DNA from: Metarhizobium sp017305935
Lineage (GTDB): Bacteria; Pseudomonadota; Alphaproteobacteria; Rhizobiales; Rhizobiaceae
Direction of reading: 5' to 3'
Assembly: GCF_029601685.1 (NCBI RefSeq)
Contig: NZ_JARRIR010000003.1
Coordinates: 1-64,000 of the forward strand
Length of the DNA: 64,000 nt
Shown: in pieces, positions 44,795 through 52,481 of the stretch
How the letters are laid out: every line of letters begins with the position of its first letter
Numbering within the stretch: position 1 is the stretch's first letter
Made by a program: the position numbers and the translations under genes
The notes under the pieces: model-generated
What the model saw: only the letters and a program-made list of their open reading frames with translations
Databases searched by the model: none
Told to the model about the DNA's origin: nothing

Positions 44795-45460
44795 TCATCG
44801 ATCTGCGCGGGCGTCCGCCTCGCATATGGCCAGCACGACAATGCGCGGCGCGAGGCACCAGGAAAGCCGCGCCCGCCGGCCCAGCGACGTCACGCCCTTT
44901 GCATTGGCAAGATCGACGGCGATATGCTCGTAGCCGAGGATCTGACGGTCGAGAGGGAAGCTTGCCTTGTACACCGCCTCCTTGGCCGAGAACAGCAGGC
45001 GGTCGGCGAGGGTGGGGTCGATGCCCCCGGTAACATCGCCTGGCGTTCGGACCACGGCGGCGATCTCTGGCGGCAACGGTTCGGCAGGTTCGACGTCGAT
45101 CCCGATTGCGGCGATCCCGGCGGCAAGCGCGGCGACGGCCATCTGCTCGTCATGGGCAAGCGAACCGGAAAACCCCGCCGGCCATAGCGGCTCGCCGGAG
45201 GCGGCGCGGGGAATGACGGCCCCGGTGATGCCACGACTTGAAAAAAGCGTGCGGGCGGCGGATCGCGCCGCGCCGCTGGCCCGTCGCGCAGCCGGCTGGC
45301 GGGCGGAAATCGAGCGGGACTCTTCCGGCAGCAGCCGGTTTTCGTCGCCCGGCCGGATCAACCTGCAGGCAAGCGCGACGCCCGGCGGTGCCATCTCCGC
45401 CATGGCAATCGAAAGAGCGGCCTCCGCGGCAAGCGCGGAGGTCTCGTCTTGGAAGATCAC
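44795..45460 (-). CDS. 4'-phosphopantetheinyl transferase (Sfp/EntD type)
   Basis: A 221-residue enzyme that attaches phosphopantetheine to carrier proteins. The magnesium and CoA motifs GIDVEPAEPL and FSAKEAVYKASFPL are clear, and FSGSLAHDEQMAVAAL is the conserved SHxxG-like region. GTG 45460 overlaps the TGA of the NRPS gene (GTGA), so the pair is translationally coupled and this PPTase most likely activates that synthetase's carrier domain at Ser593. Confidence 0.85.
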   Translation of the reverse strand: MIFQDETSALAAEAALSIAMAEMAPPGVALACRLIRPGDENRLLPEESRSISARQPAARRASGAARSAARTLFSSRGITGAVIPRAASGEPLWPAGFSGSLAHDEQMAVAALAAGIAAIGIDVEPAEPLPPEIAAVVRTPGDVTGGIDPTLADRLLFSAKEAVYKASFPLDRQILGYEHIAVDLANAKGVTSLGRRARLSWCLAPRIVVLAICEADARADR

Positions 45461-48400
45461 GCCGCCTTGACCGGGCGGACGAAGCGGTGCAGCTTGGCCG
45501 GGTTGCCGCGCCACACCGAGTTCGGCTCCAGCACCTCGCCCTTCATCACGAAGCTGTCGAGATCGGCGATGGAATTGTCGCCCATGGTCACGCCGTAATG
45601 GACGAAGGCGGCCGGCCCGAGGGTGCAGCCGTTGCCGATGCGGATATAGTCCGACTTGAAGGCGCCTTCCTCCAGCGAATGCGCCTGGATGACGCAGTTT
45701 TCGTTCAGCGTCGCGTCGTCGCCGATCTCGACCAGCGAGCGTTCGGTCAGGTTGGCGCCGCCGTCATAGACGCGCCGTCCGACCTTGACGCCGAGCGCGC
45801 GCAGGATCATCGGGCGGAAGGGCGTGCCGGCGAACAGGCGGGTAATCGGCGAATCCGAAAGCTTCCAGTGGCGCTCGTGCTTCCAGAAGGCGACGTCGTA
45901 GATGGTGGTCATCTGCGGCTTGAGGCGGCCGAAGCCGAGGCTGGCCCGCTCCATGAAAACGTAGAAGGGAATGGTGATCGCCGCCGTCAGGACCACGGCC
46001 GTAAACAGCGCCACCTCGGCCCATTCGGTATAGTAGTTGAGCGCGCGGTCCCAGATCGCCAGCGTCGCGAACAGCATCGCCCATTGGGTGGCGAGGAACA
46101 TCGCGGCGGTCGCGAGATTGTGGCGATTCTTGTGCGGCAGGCGGGCGCGGCGGTCCTCTTCGCTGACCCCCTGGATCAGCTCCTTGTCACGCTTGACCAT
46201 GCGCGGGATTTCGAAGGGCGGCGAACCGAGCAGGCCGACATTTTCACGGATGGGTCCGTCGATCGGCACCATCACCTTGGTGCCGAGCAGCACGTTGTCG
46301 CCGGTGCGGCCGTCCGGCGGATAGAAGATGTTGTTGCCGAAGTAGTTGCGCTCGCCCACTTTCGTATGCTCCAGCCGGAAGGCGGAAGCCGACTTGTGGA
46401 CGTTGATCATGAACAACCCGTCCGAGACCATCGTGCCGGTGCCGATTTCGCACAGCAGCGGATTGTCCTGCTGCTGGTTGCTGCCGAAGTTCGAGCCGGT
46501 CTGGACCACTTCGTTGAGGTTCCAGCCAAGCGCGCGGATGTAATGGACGATGGCCGAGCTGTCGCCGAACAGCAGGTTGACCAGCCGCACATTGGTGCAG
46601 ACCTCGACGATCGACTGCAGCCAGAAATGGAAGCCGTAGAGCGAATAGGTCCTGCCGGGCTTCAGCACCAGGCGGAACAGGCGTGGCAGCACCAGCGCCG
46701 CCAGCATGGTCACGGCGATATAGCCGATCAGCGTGATCGTCGTGCCGACGGCGACGATGCCGATGCTTTCCTGGTAATCGTCGGAAACATCCTGCCAGTA
46801 GCTGTGGAACAGCAGCGGGAAGGGCGTGACGATGACGAACATGGTGATGAGCTGCACCGCTTCGTAGAGGATGCGGCGTGTCTTCGACAAGGTCACGCTC
46901 GGCACCTTGCAGTAATCGGCATTGGTGGGCACCGCCGGCGAGCCGTGCCAGTGGGCGTCGTCGGGAATATGCTGGCCGCGCTGCAGCGACGAGGCGTGGC
47001 CGAGCTGGGCGCGGTCGCCGATCGAGGTGTCGATGTCGAGCACGCAGCCGACGCCGACATGCGCCTCACGGCCGATGGTGATCGACCCGGTATGGATATA
47101 GCCGGCCTCGGCGCGATAGCCGAGGATCATCGATTCCTTGCGCAGGATCGAGTTCGCGCCGATGGAGATCAGATCGGTGCAGACCGGTATGGTGCGGCAT
47201 TCGACGGCGGTGTTGCGGCCGAGCCGGGCGCCGAGCAGGCGCAGGTACAGGCTGTAAAGCGGGCTGCCGCGGAAGAGCACGACGGGCGCGGTGCGGATCA
47301 GCGTCTGCACCACCCAGAAACGATAGTAGCGCAGGCCCCAGATGGGGAAGGATTCCGGCTTCCAGCGGCCGACCAGCAGCCATTTCATCGCCACCGCGAA
47401 ACCGGACATGCCGAAGAAGGTCAGGGCCGAAAGCGCTACGCAGCGCAGATAGAGGTTCACCGGCTCGTCCAGCGCGTCATAGACCCAGTTGAGGCCCTTG
47501 TTGAACAGCCAGAGGCTGACATAGCTGTAAAGCGCATAGAACAGCGCCTGCGCCGCGCCGCAGCTCCAATAGGCGAGCGACGAGGCGCGATGGGTGAGCA
47601 TCGGCTCCTCGACCGCCTCCGCCACCTCCTCGGGACCGCGCAGATGCCGGGCAAGGCCGGCGACGGTCGGGAACAGATAGATGTCGCGCATGGACGCGGT
47701 CGCCCACTCCTTGCGGGTGCGCAACCTGGCGCAGAAGCGGGCCATCAGCAGCGAATTGGCGCCGAGATCGTCGAAGAAATGATCCTCGACATAGATGTCG
47801 TCCATCTTCAGCACGTCACGCAAGGCGTCGGTCAGGAAATGCTCGTCGTCGGTGGAAGGCAAGACCTCCTTGCGCTCGGCGCCGAGCCTGAGGCTGGTCG
47901 GTTTCGGCAGCTTGCGGGTGTCGACCTTGTCGGAGACGGTCATCGGCAGTGCCGGCAGCTCTTCCAGATAGGACGGCACCATGTAGTCCGGCAGGCGGCG
48001 CTTCAGCTCGCCCGCGAGATCGGCGCGGGCAATCGCGGCCATCCCGGACTTCAGCGCGTAATACCCGACGAGTTCGACGCGGCCCGGCTCGATTTCCCAG
48101 GTGGTGACGGCGGCTTGCGCGATGCCCGGCTGGTCGAGCAGCACGGCCTCGATCTCGCCGAGCTCGATGCGGTAGCCGCGGATCTTCACCTGCGTGTCGA
48201 TGCGGCCGTGATATTCGATCTCACCCTCGGCATTGATGCGGGCGAGATCGCCGGTGCGATAGATGCGGTGCGAGGGATTGTTGGGCAGGCCGATGAAATC
48301 ATGGATGAATTTCTGGGCCGTCAGATCCTCGCGGTTGAGATAGCCGGCGGCAAGGCCGATGCCGGCGATGCCGAGCTCGCCGAGTTCGCCCGGCGCGACC

Positions 48401-49530
48401 AGCCTGGGCTCGTCGGCGTCGAGGATGGCGATGGAATAGGTAGGCAGCGGCGCGCCGATGGTCACGGGGCGGTCGGGCGTCAGATAGCCCATCGTGGCGG
48501 TGACGGTCGCTTCCGTCGGGCCGTAGGTGTTGAGGATCTGGCGGCCGGGCTTCGACCAGCGGGTGACGAGATTGTGCGGGCAGGCCTCGCCGCCGACCAG
48601 GATGGCGCGCAGGCTCGGCACGTCGCTTTCGATGGAAGAGAGCAGCGTCGGCGAGCAGGCCATGCAGGTGATGGCGTTGGCGCGCAGGAAATCGGCCAGT
48701 TCCTCGCCGACCAGCGTCAGCTTGCCCGGCGCGGGTACGACGGTGGCGCCTGCGGCGAAAGGCACCCAGATCTCTTCCGTCGAGAAATCGAAGGCAATGG
48801 TCATGCCCTGATAGACGCGGTCGCCGGGGCGGTATCCATAGGCGTCAGCCGCGACGCGCACGAAATTGCAGATGCTCTGGTGGCGCACCGCCACGCCCTT
48901 CGGCTTGCCGGTGGTGCCCGAGGTATAAAGAATGTAGCAGATGTCGTCGGTGGAGGCGGCGATATCGAGCGGGGCGCCGGACAGGGCGGCAACCTCGGCA
49001 CTGGCGCTGTCGATCACCACATGCGGCACCGAAAGCCCTGCTGCGCGCTCGGCATAACCGGGCACGGTGACGACCAGCGACACGCCGGCATCCTCGACGA
49101 TCAGCGCCATGCGCTCCTGCGGGAAGGCGGGCGCCAGCGGCACGAAGGCGGCCCCGGCCTTCATCACGGCGAGGATGGCGATGTAGGTCTCGGCGGCGCG
49201 GTCGAGAAGCAGCGCCACGCGGTCGCCGGGCTTGACGCCGCGTTGCGCGAGCAGCCGGGCGAAACGGTTCGCCTGCGCATCCATTTCGGCATAGGTCCAG
49301 TGACGGCCGCCATCGATGACGGCGGTGGAGGGGCCGAAGCTCTGCGCAAGCCCCTCGAAGACGCGGGACAGCCGCTCGCCGGGACGCCCGGCCCTGTCGA
49401 AATCCCTGCCTGTCAGCACCGGCGGGTGCGCGGGAGAGGGGGAGATGTCGTCTGCTGCGCGCCCGATGTCGACCGAGTCGTCGTCGGCCTCGGCAAGAGC
49501 GCCCGAATGTGCTGCCGTATCCATTGCCAT
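45457..49530 (-). CDS. Pls/PosA-type membrane-bound single-module NRPS
   Basis: A 1357-residue synthetase resembling epsilon-poly-L-lysine synthase. The adenylation domain covers about residues 45-540 (A3 YILYTSGTTGKPKGV, A5 NTYGPTEATV, A7 YRTGDLARIN, A8 GRIDTQVKIRGYRIELGEIE). A carrier domain follows with Ser593 in LGANSLLMARF. The C-terminal half alternates six to seven hydrophobic helices with left-handed beta-helix-like segments (IGANSILRKESMILGY, IGDDATLNENCVIQAHSLEEGAF), as in Pls. There is no condensation or thioesterase domain. Such enzymes make homo-oligomers of one amino acid at the membrane. Start MAMDTAAHSG at 49530 has GGAAAG upstream. Confidence 0.85.
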   Translation of the reverse strand: MAMDTAAHSGALAEADDDSVDIGRAADDISPSPAHPPVLTGRDFDRAGRPGERLSRVFEGLAQSFGPSTAVIDGGRHWTYAEMDAQANRFARLLAQRGVKPGDRVALLLDRAAETYIAILAVMKAGAAFVPLAPAFPQERMALIVEDAGVSLVVTVPGYAERAAGLSVPHVVIDSASAEVAALSGAPLDIAASTDDICYILYTSGTTGKPKGVAVRHQSICNFVRVAADAYGYRPGDRVYQGMTIAFDFSTEEIWVPFAAGATVVPAPGKLTLVGEELADFLRANAITCMACSPTLLSSIESDVPSLRAILVGGEACPHNLVTRWSKPGRQILNTYGPTEATVTATMGYLTPDRPVTIGAPLPTYSIAILDADEPRLVAPGELGELGIAGIGLAAGYLNREDLTAQKFIHDFIGLPNNPSHRIYRTGDLARINAEGEIEYHGRIDTQVKIRGYRIELGEIEAVLLDQPGIAQAAVTTWEIEPGRVELVGYYALKSGMAAIARADLAGELKRRLPDYMVPSYLEELPALPMTVSDKVDTRKLPKPTSLRLGAERKEVLPSTDDEHFLTDALRDVLKMDDIYVEDHFFDDLGANSLLMARFCARLRTRKEWATASMRDIYLFPTVAGLARHLRGPEEVAEAVEEPMLTHRASSLAYWSCGAAQALFYALYSYVSLWLFNKGLNWVYDALDEPVNLYLRCVALSALTFFGMSGFAVAMKWLLVGRWKPESFPIWGLRYYRFWVVQTLIRTAPVVLFRGSPLYSLYLRLLGARLGRNTAVECRTIPVCTDLISIGANSILRKESMILGYRAEAGYIHTGSITIGREAHVGVGCVLDIDTSIGDRAQLGHASSLQRGQHIPDDAHWHGSPAVPTNADYCKVPSVTLSKTRRILYEAVQLITMFVIVTPFPLLFHSYWQDVSDDYQESIGIVAVGTTITLIGYIAVTMLAALVLPRLFRLVLKPGRTYSLYGFHFWLQSIVEVCTNVRLVNLLFGDSSAIVHYIRALGWNLNEVVQTGSNFGSNQQQDNPLLCEIGTGTMVSDGLFMINVHKSASAFRLEHTKVGERNYFGNNIFYPPDGRTGDNVLLGTKVMVPIDGPIRENVGLLGSPPFEIPRMVKRDKELIQGVSEEDRRARLPHKNRHNLATAAMFLATQWAMLFATLAIWDRALNYYTEWAEVALFTAVVLTAAITIPFYVFMERASLGFGRLKPQMTTIYDVAFWKHERHWKLSDSPITRLFAGTPFRPMILRALGVKVGRRVYDGGANLTERSLVEIGDDATLNENCVIQAHSLEEGAFKSDYIRIGNGCTLGPAAFVHYGVTMGDNSIADLDSFVMKGEVLEPNSVWRGNPAKLHRFVRPVKAA

Positions 49531-49962
49531 GCTTTCCAAAAAAATTCGCCGAGCGGGGCGAATCGCACGCCCGCCGCGCCGGCGCATCGCCGTCTTCGGG
49601 CGAGCTTTGATCCTGTCTCTTGGCGGGATTGTGACGGAAATCCGCATTGCGCAACCAGGAGGGGGCGAAATTCACGCTTTTATTTGCGCTCGTGCGATTT
49701 TGACACAGGCGAGGAATGCCGGCGCGCCCGGTGCATGGGTCGCCGCATCGAGGCGCGACGGCTCGCCGGGCCGGCCGCTCGGGATGCCCGGTCCGCCTGC
49801 GGTGACAGCTTCCGGACATCATCCGGCGAAAATGGCCTCCGACATGTAACTTTGCCGGCGATATTTGCATCCGGCAGTAGTTGTCGTGTTGACAAGTTTT
49901 ATAAGGAAAGCTCTACTGCCTTCTATTCTATAGGCGCATGAACGGTGTCGATGGAGGGCGAC
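49531..49962. other. Divergent intergenic region with sigma-70-like promoter
   Basis: 432 bp between the NRPS and a small rightward gene. TTGACA at 49889-49894, a 17-bp spacer and TCTACT at 49912-49917 form a plausible sigma-70 promoter for the rightward genes. The remainder contains no convincing gene. Confidence 0.55.
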
Positions 49963-50160
49963 GTGACGAAGTATCTCACCGCGAAATGGGGTGCCCTTGC
50001 GGCGCTGGTCTCCTCGTCCTTTCTCCTGCACGGCTGTCAGACCGAGGCCGGTCGGCCGACCATTTGTGCCTCCGGCAGCCAATCCGCCCAATGCAAGGTT
50101 TCGAAGAAGAATTCTGCTGCGGCTCATGCAATGCATAGAGCTTCCGCCCGTCATTACTGA
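49963..50160 (+). CDS. Small putative lipoprotein
   Basis: A 65-residue protein starting at GTG 49963 with GGAGGG about 6 bp upstream. A hydrophobic stretch (ALAALVSSSFLLHGC) ends in a lipobox-like LHGC, followed by a short basic tail. A sigma-70-like promoter lies 40-70 bp upstream, and the gene is 8 bp from the heparinase gene. Function is unknown; the size suggests an entericidin-like or lysis-type lipoprotein, but it may be non-coding. Confidence 0.5.
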   Translation: MTKYLTAKWGALAALVSSSFLLHGCQTEAGRPTICASGSQSAQCKVSKKNSAAAHAMHRASARHY

Positions 50161-50167
50161 TCCTTGA

Positions 50168-52039
50168 ATGCTGACGATCACCGTCGAAACGCTCCGCGCC
50201 ACCGCAGCGGGTTCCGATTTCGCGCGCGGTGTTGCGACCCATGTGCTGGCCGCGTGCGAAGACATTCACCGGACGCCGTTGATCTCGATCGAGAAGGAGG
50301 CCGGGCGCGATGTGATGCTGCCGACCGCGCGACGGTTGTTTTCGCGGGTGACCACGCTTGCCATCAGCGATTGCCTGGCAGGCGGCATGAAGAACCGATT
50401 GCGCGGCGGGCGGGAGATCCTGGCCGCCACCGGCTTTCCCGACTGGAATCCCGGCCATTTTCTCGATACGGCGGAGATGATGACCGCCGTGGCGCTGGGA
50501 TATGGCTGGTTCGGTGCGGTCATGACGGCTGCCGACCGGAAGAGGGTGCGCGAGGCGCTCATCGACAAGGGTCTGCGGCCCGGCCTTGCCGCCATCGAGG
50601 CCGACGCCTTCTGGGTGACGGCGCGGCACAACTGGAACACCGTCTGCTGCGGGGGGATGATTGTCGCGGCGCTGGCCCTGCGGCAGGAAGCGCCGGCGCT
50701 GTGCGACGCCGTTCTGGACCACTGCCGGCCGGCCATGGCGGCCGGGCTTTCGGCCTATGGCACGGATGGCGGCTATCCCGAGGGACCATCCTATTGGGAA
50801 TTCGCCACGCGTTATGCCGCGCTCGCCCATGCCGCGCTGCTGGAGGCCGGCCTGATCGAGCAAGTGCCGCCGGCCCTGGCGGGAAGCTGGCGCTTTTCCC
50901 GCGACATGACCGCGCCCTCCGGCGAAGTCTTCGATTGCGGCGATACCGATGCGCGGGTGCCGCGCTCGCCGGTGCTCGGCTGGCTGGCGCGCATTTCCGG
51001 CGATGCCGAGGCCGCCGTCTGGCAACGCGTGGCGCCGGGCGAGCCCTCCGCCCTCGATCTTCTCTGGTGCGGCGCCGACGCCGCTCCCAAGGGAATGCCG
51101 TCCTTGGCTTTTTCCCCTTCTCCCCTTGGAGGAGAAGGTCCGGGCAACGGGATGAGGGGGGTGCCGCAGGCACAAAATTCCGGGAATTCGCTCGTCTCAT
51201 CCGGCCTCTCATGCCGGGAAGGCGAACCACGGATTTCACCTGCCCCGCGGCCGAATGAGGGAAGAAGGGAAAGTGCGAAGACGGCCTATGCCGATAGGGG
51301 TGCTGCCCCGTATGTTCACGCTTATGAACCGGCTGGCATGGCGGTGTTGCGCTGCGGCCGGGGCTGGGCGGGTCTCAAGGGCGGGGGCAACGCGGCCAAC
51401 CATGCCCATCTCGATCTCGGCGTCTTCCTCTATGAAATCGACGGCATCCGCTTTGCCAGCGATCTCGGGCGCGAAAACTATGCCGTACCGGGATATTTCG
51501 ACCCGAAAAGACGCTTCTCCTATTTTCGCACCCGGACGGAAGCGCATGGCACGCTGCGGTTCGGCGATCGCGAGCAAACGCTGGCGATGCGCGGTCGCCT
51601 GCTCGGCACGGCGGCGCGACCGGAAAGGCTTGGCGTCGCCTATGCGCTGGAGGATGCCGGCGGCGTGGCCTGGCGGCGCGGGCTGCAATTGCGCGACGAC
51701 GGCCGGCTGGCGGTCGTCGACGAGGTGGAGGCGCGGGAGCGCCTCACATGGCAGGTCTATACCCTGGCGCAGGTGACGATTGCCGGGCGGAAGGCGATGT
51801 TGCGGCGCGGCGGCGTCAGCGTGTCGGCCGCCATCGTCGAACCGGAGGAGGAGGCGTGGCAGTCAGCACCCACCTGTTCGCCGCCGGGTGAAAGCGACAA
51901 TTCCGCCTACACCCGCCTGTGGTTCGAGACGCAGCATCCGGGCCGGCTGCGGGTGGATTTTTCGCCCGAGGGGGCGGGGGAGGCGGGCGCCATCGCGCCC
52001 ATCGCCGAATGGGGGCTTTCGATGCCGGCGGGAGGTTAA
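50168..52039 (+). CDS. Heparinase II/III family polysaccharide lyase
   Basis: A 623-residue lyase for uronate polysaccharides. The N-terminal alpha/alpha toroid has FPDWNPGHFLDTAEMMTAVAL and the active-site-like RHNWNTVCCGG. The C-terminal beta domain has NAANHAHLDLGVFLYEIDG. Between about residues 315 and 367 it carries an in-frame palindromic repeat element (FSPSPLGGEGPG...) unlike the family, and homology resumes at KTAYADRGAAPYVHAYEP. No signal peptide is evident. It heads an operon with two glycosyltransferases and a radical SAM protein. Activity depends on the insertion being tolerated in an inter-domain loop. Confidence 0.78.
   Translation: MLTITVETLRATAAGSDFARGVATHVLAACEDIHRTPLISIEKEAGRDVMLPTARRLFSRVTTLAISDCLAGGMKNRLRGGREILAATGFPDWNPGHFLDTAEMMTAVALGYGWFGAVMTAADRKRVREALIDKGLRPGLAAIEADAFWVTARHNWNTVCCGGMIVAALALRQEAPALCDAVLDHCRPAMAAGLSAYGTDGGYPEGPSYWEFATRYAALAHAALLEAGLIEQVPPALAGSWRFSRDMTAPSGEVFDCGDTDARVPRSPVLGWLARISGDAEAAVWQRVAPGEPSALDLLWCGADAAPKGMPSLAFSPSPLGGEGPGNGMRGVPQAQNSGNSLVSSGLSCREGEPRISPAPRPNEGRRESAKTAYADRGAAPYVHAYEPAGMAVLRCGRGWAGLKGGGNAANHAHLDLGVFLYEIDGIRFASDLGRENYAVPGYFDPKRRFSYFRTRTEAHGTLRFGDREQTLAMRGRLLGTAARPERLGVAYALEDAGGVAWRRGLQLRDDGRLAVVDEVEARERLTWQVYTLAQVTIAGRKAMLRRGGVSVSAAIVEPEEEAWQSAPTCSPPGESDNSAYTRLWFETQHPGRLRVDFSPEGAGEAGAIAPIAEWGLSMPAGG
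51116..51270 (+). repeat. Palindromic element inside the heparinase coding sequence
   Basis: It starts with the hairpin CCTTCTCC (51116-51123) / GGAGAAGG (51131-51138) and ends near GAATGAGGGAAGAAGGG at 51254-51270. The segment after the first hairpin (CAACGGGATGAGGGGGGTGC) matches the intergenic element at 37516-37650. The reading frame stays open through it. Confidence 0.7.
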
Positions 52040-52043
52040 GGCG

Positions 52044-52481
52044 ATGAAGCTTTTCGATTGGATCGCGGAGCGGCGGCGCGGCAAACCGCCACCGGAGGGG
52101 GAAGCGCCGCCGACCCTGCATATCTATGCCTCGCAGCCGGCGGTCACCACCATGCTGGTGACGCTGATCGGCGTCGAGGAGGCCCATATCGACGGCATCA
52201 TCACCGCGACCACGGCGAAATTCGGCAGCAGACATCGCATCGTCTATGTCACCGACAGCCTCGATTTCATGCGGTTCCGCCATCGCAACGCCCTTTTCGA
52301 ATATCTGCCCTCGATCCTGGAGCAGACCCTGCACGCCGCCGAAATGCCGTGGGATTCCTACATGGCACGGCGCTGGCAATTGCTGCTCTCCAAATGGAAG
52401 CCGCTGCATATCTTCAGCTACGGTCAGAATATCGATACTTTCCTGGCGGCCGCGCCGCGACTGGCGACGGGTGGCGGATGA
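52044..52481 (+). CDS. Conserved hypothetical protein of the glycan operon
   Basis: A 145-residue soluble protein (MKLFDWIAERRRGKPP) with an alpha/beta central part (TLHIYASQPAVTTMLVTLIGVEEAHIDG, HRIVYVTDSLDFMRFRHRNALFEYLP) and a helical C-terminus. GGAGG precedes the ATG and the stop overlaps the next start. I do not recognise the family. The alternation of strands resembles the first part of a glycosyltransferase fold, so it may assist the following enzyme. Confidence 0.65.
   Translation: MKLFDWIAERRRGKPPPEGEAPPTLHIYASQPAVTTMLVTLIGVEEAHIDGIITATTAKFGSRHRIVYVTDSLDFMRFRHRNALFEYLPSILEQTLHAAEMPWDSYMARRWQLLLSKWKPLHIFSYGQNIDTFLAAAPRLATGGG

Noticed and set aside
45238..49941. 1567-residue plus-strand open frame opposite the NRPS
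   Set aside because: Antisense shadow of the adenylation, carrier and membrane domains; no recognisable motif.
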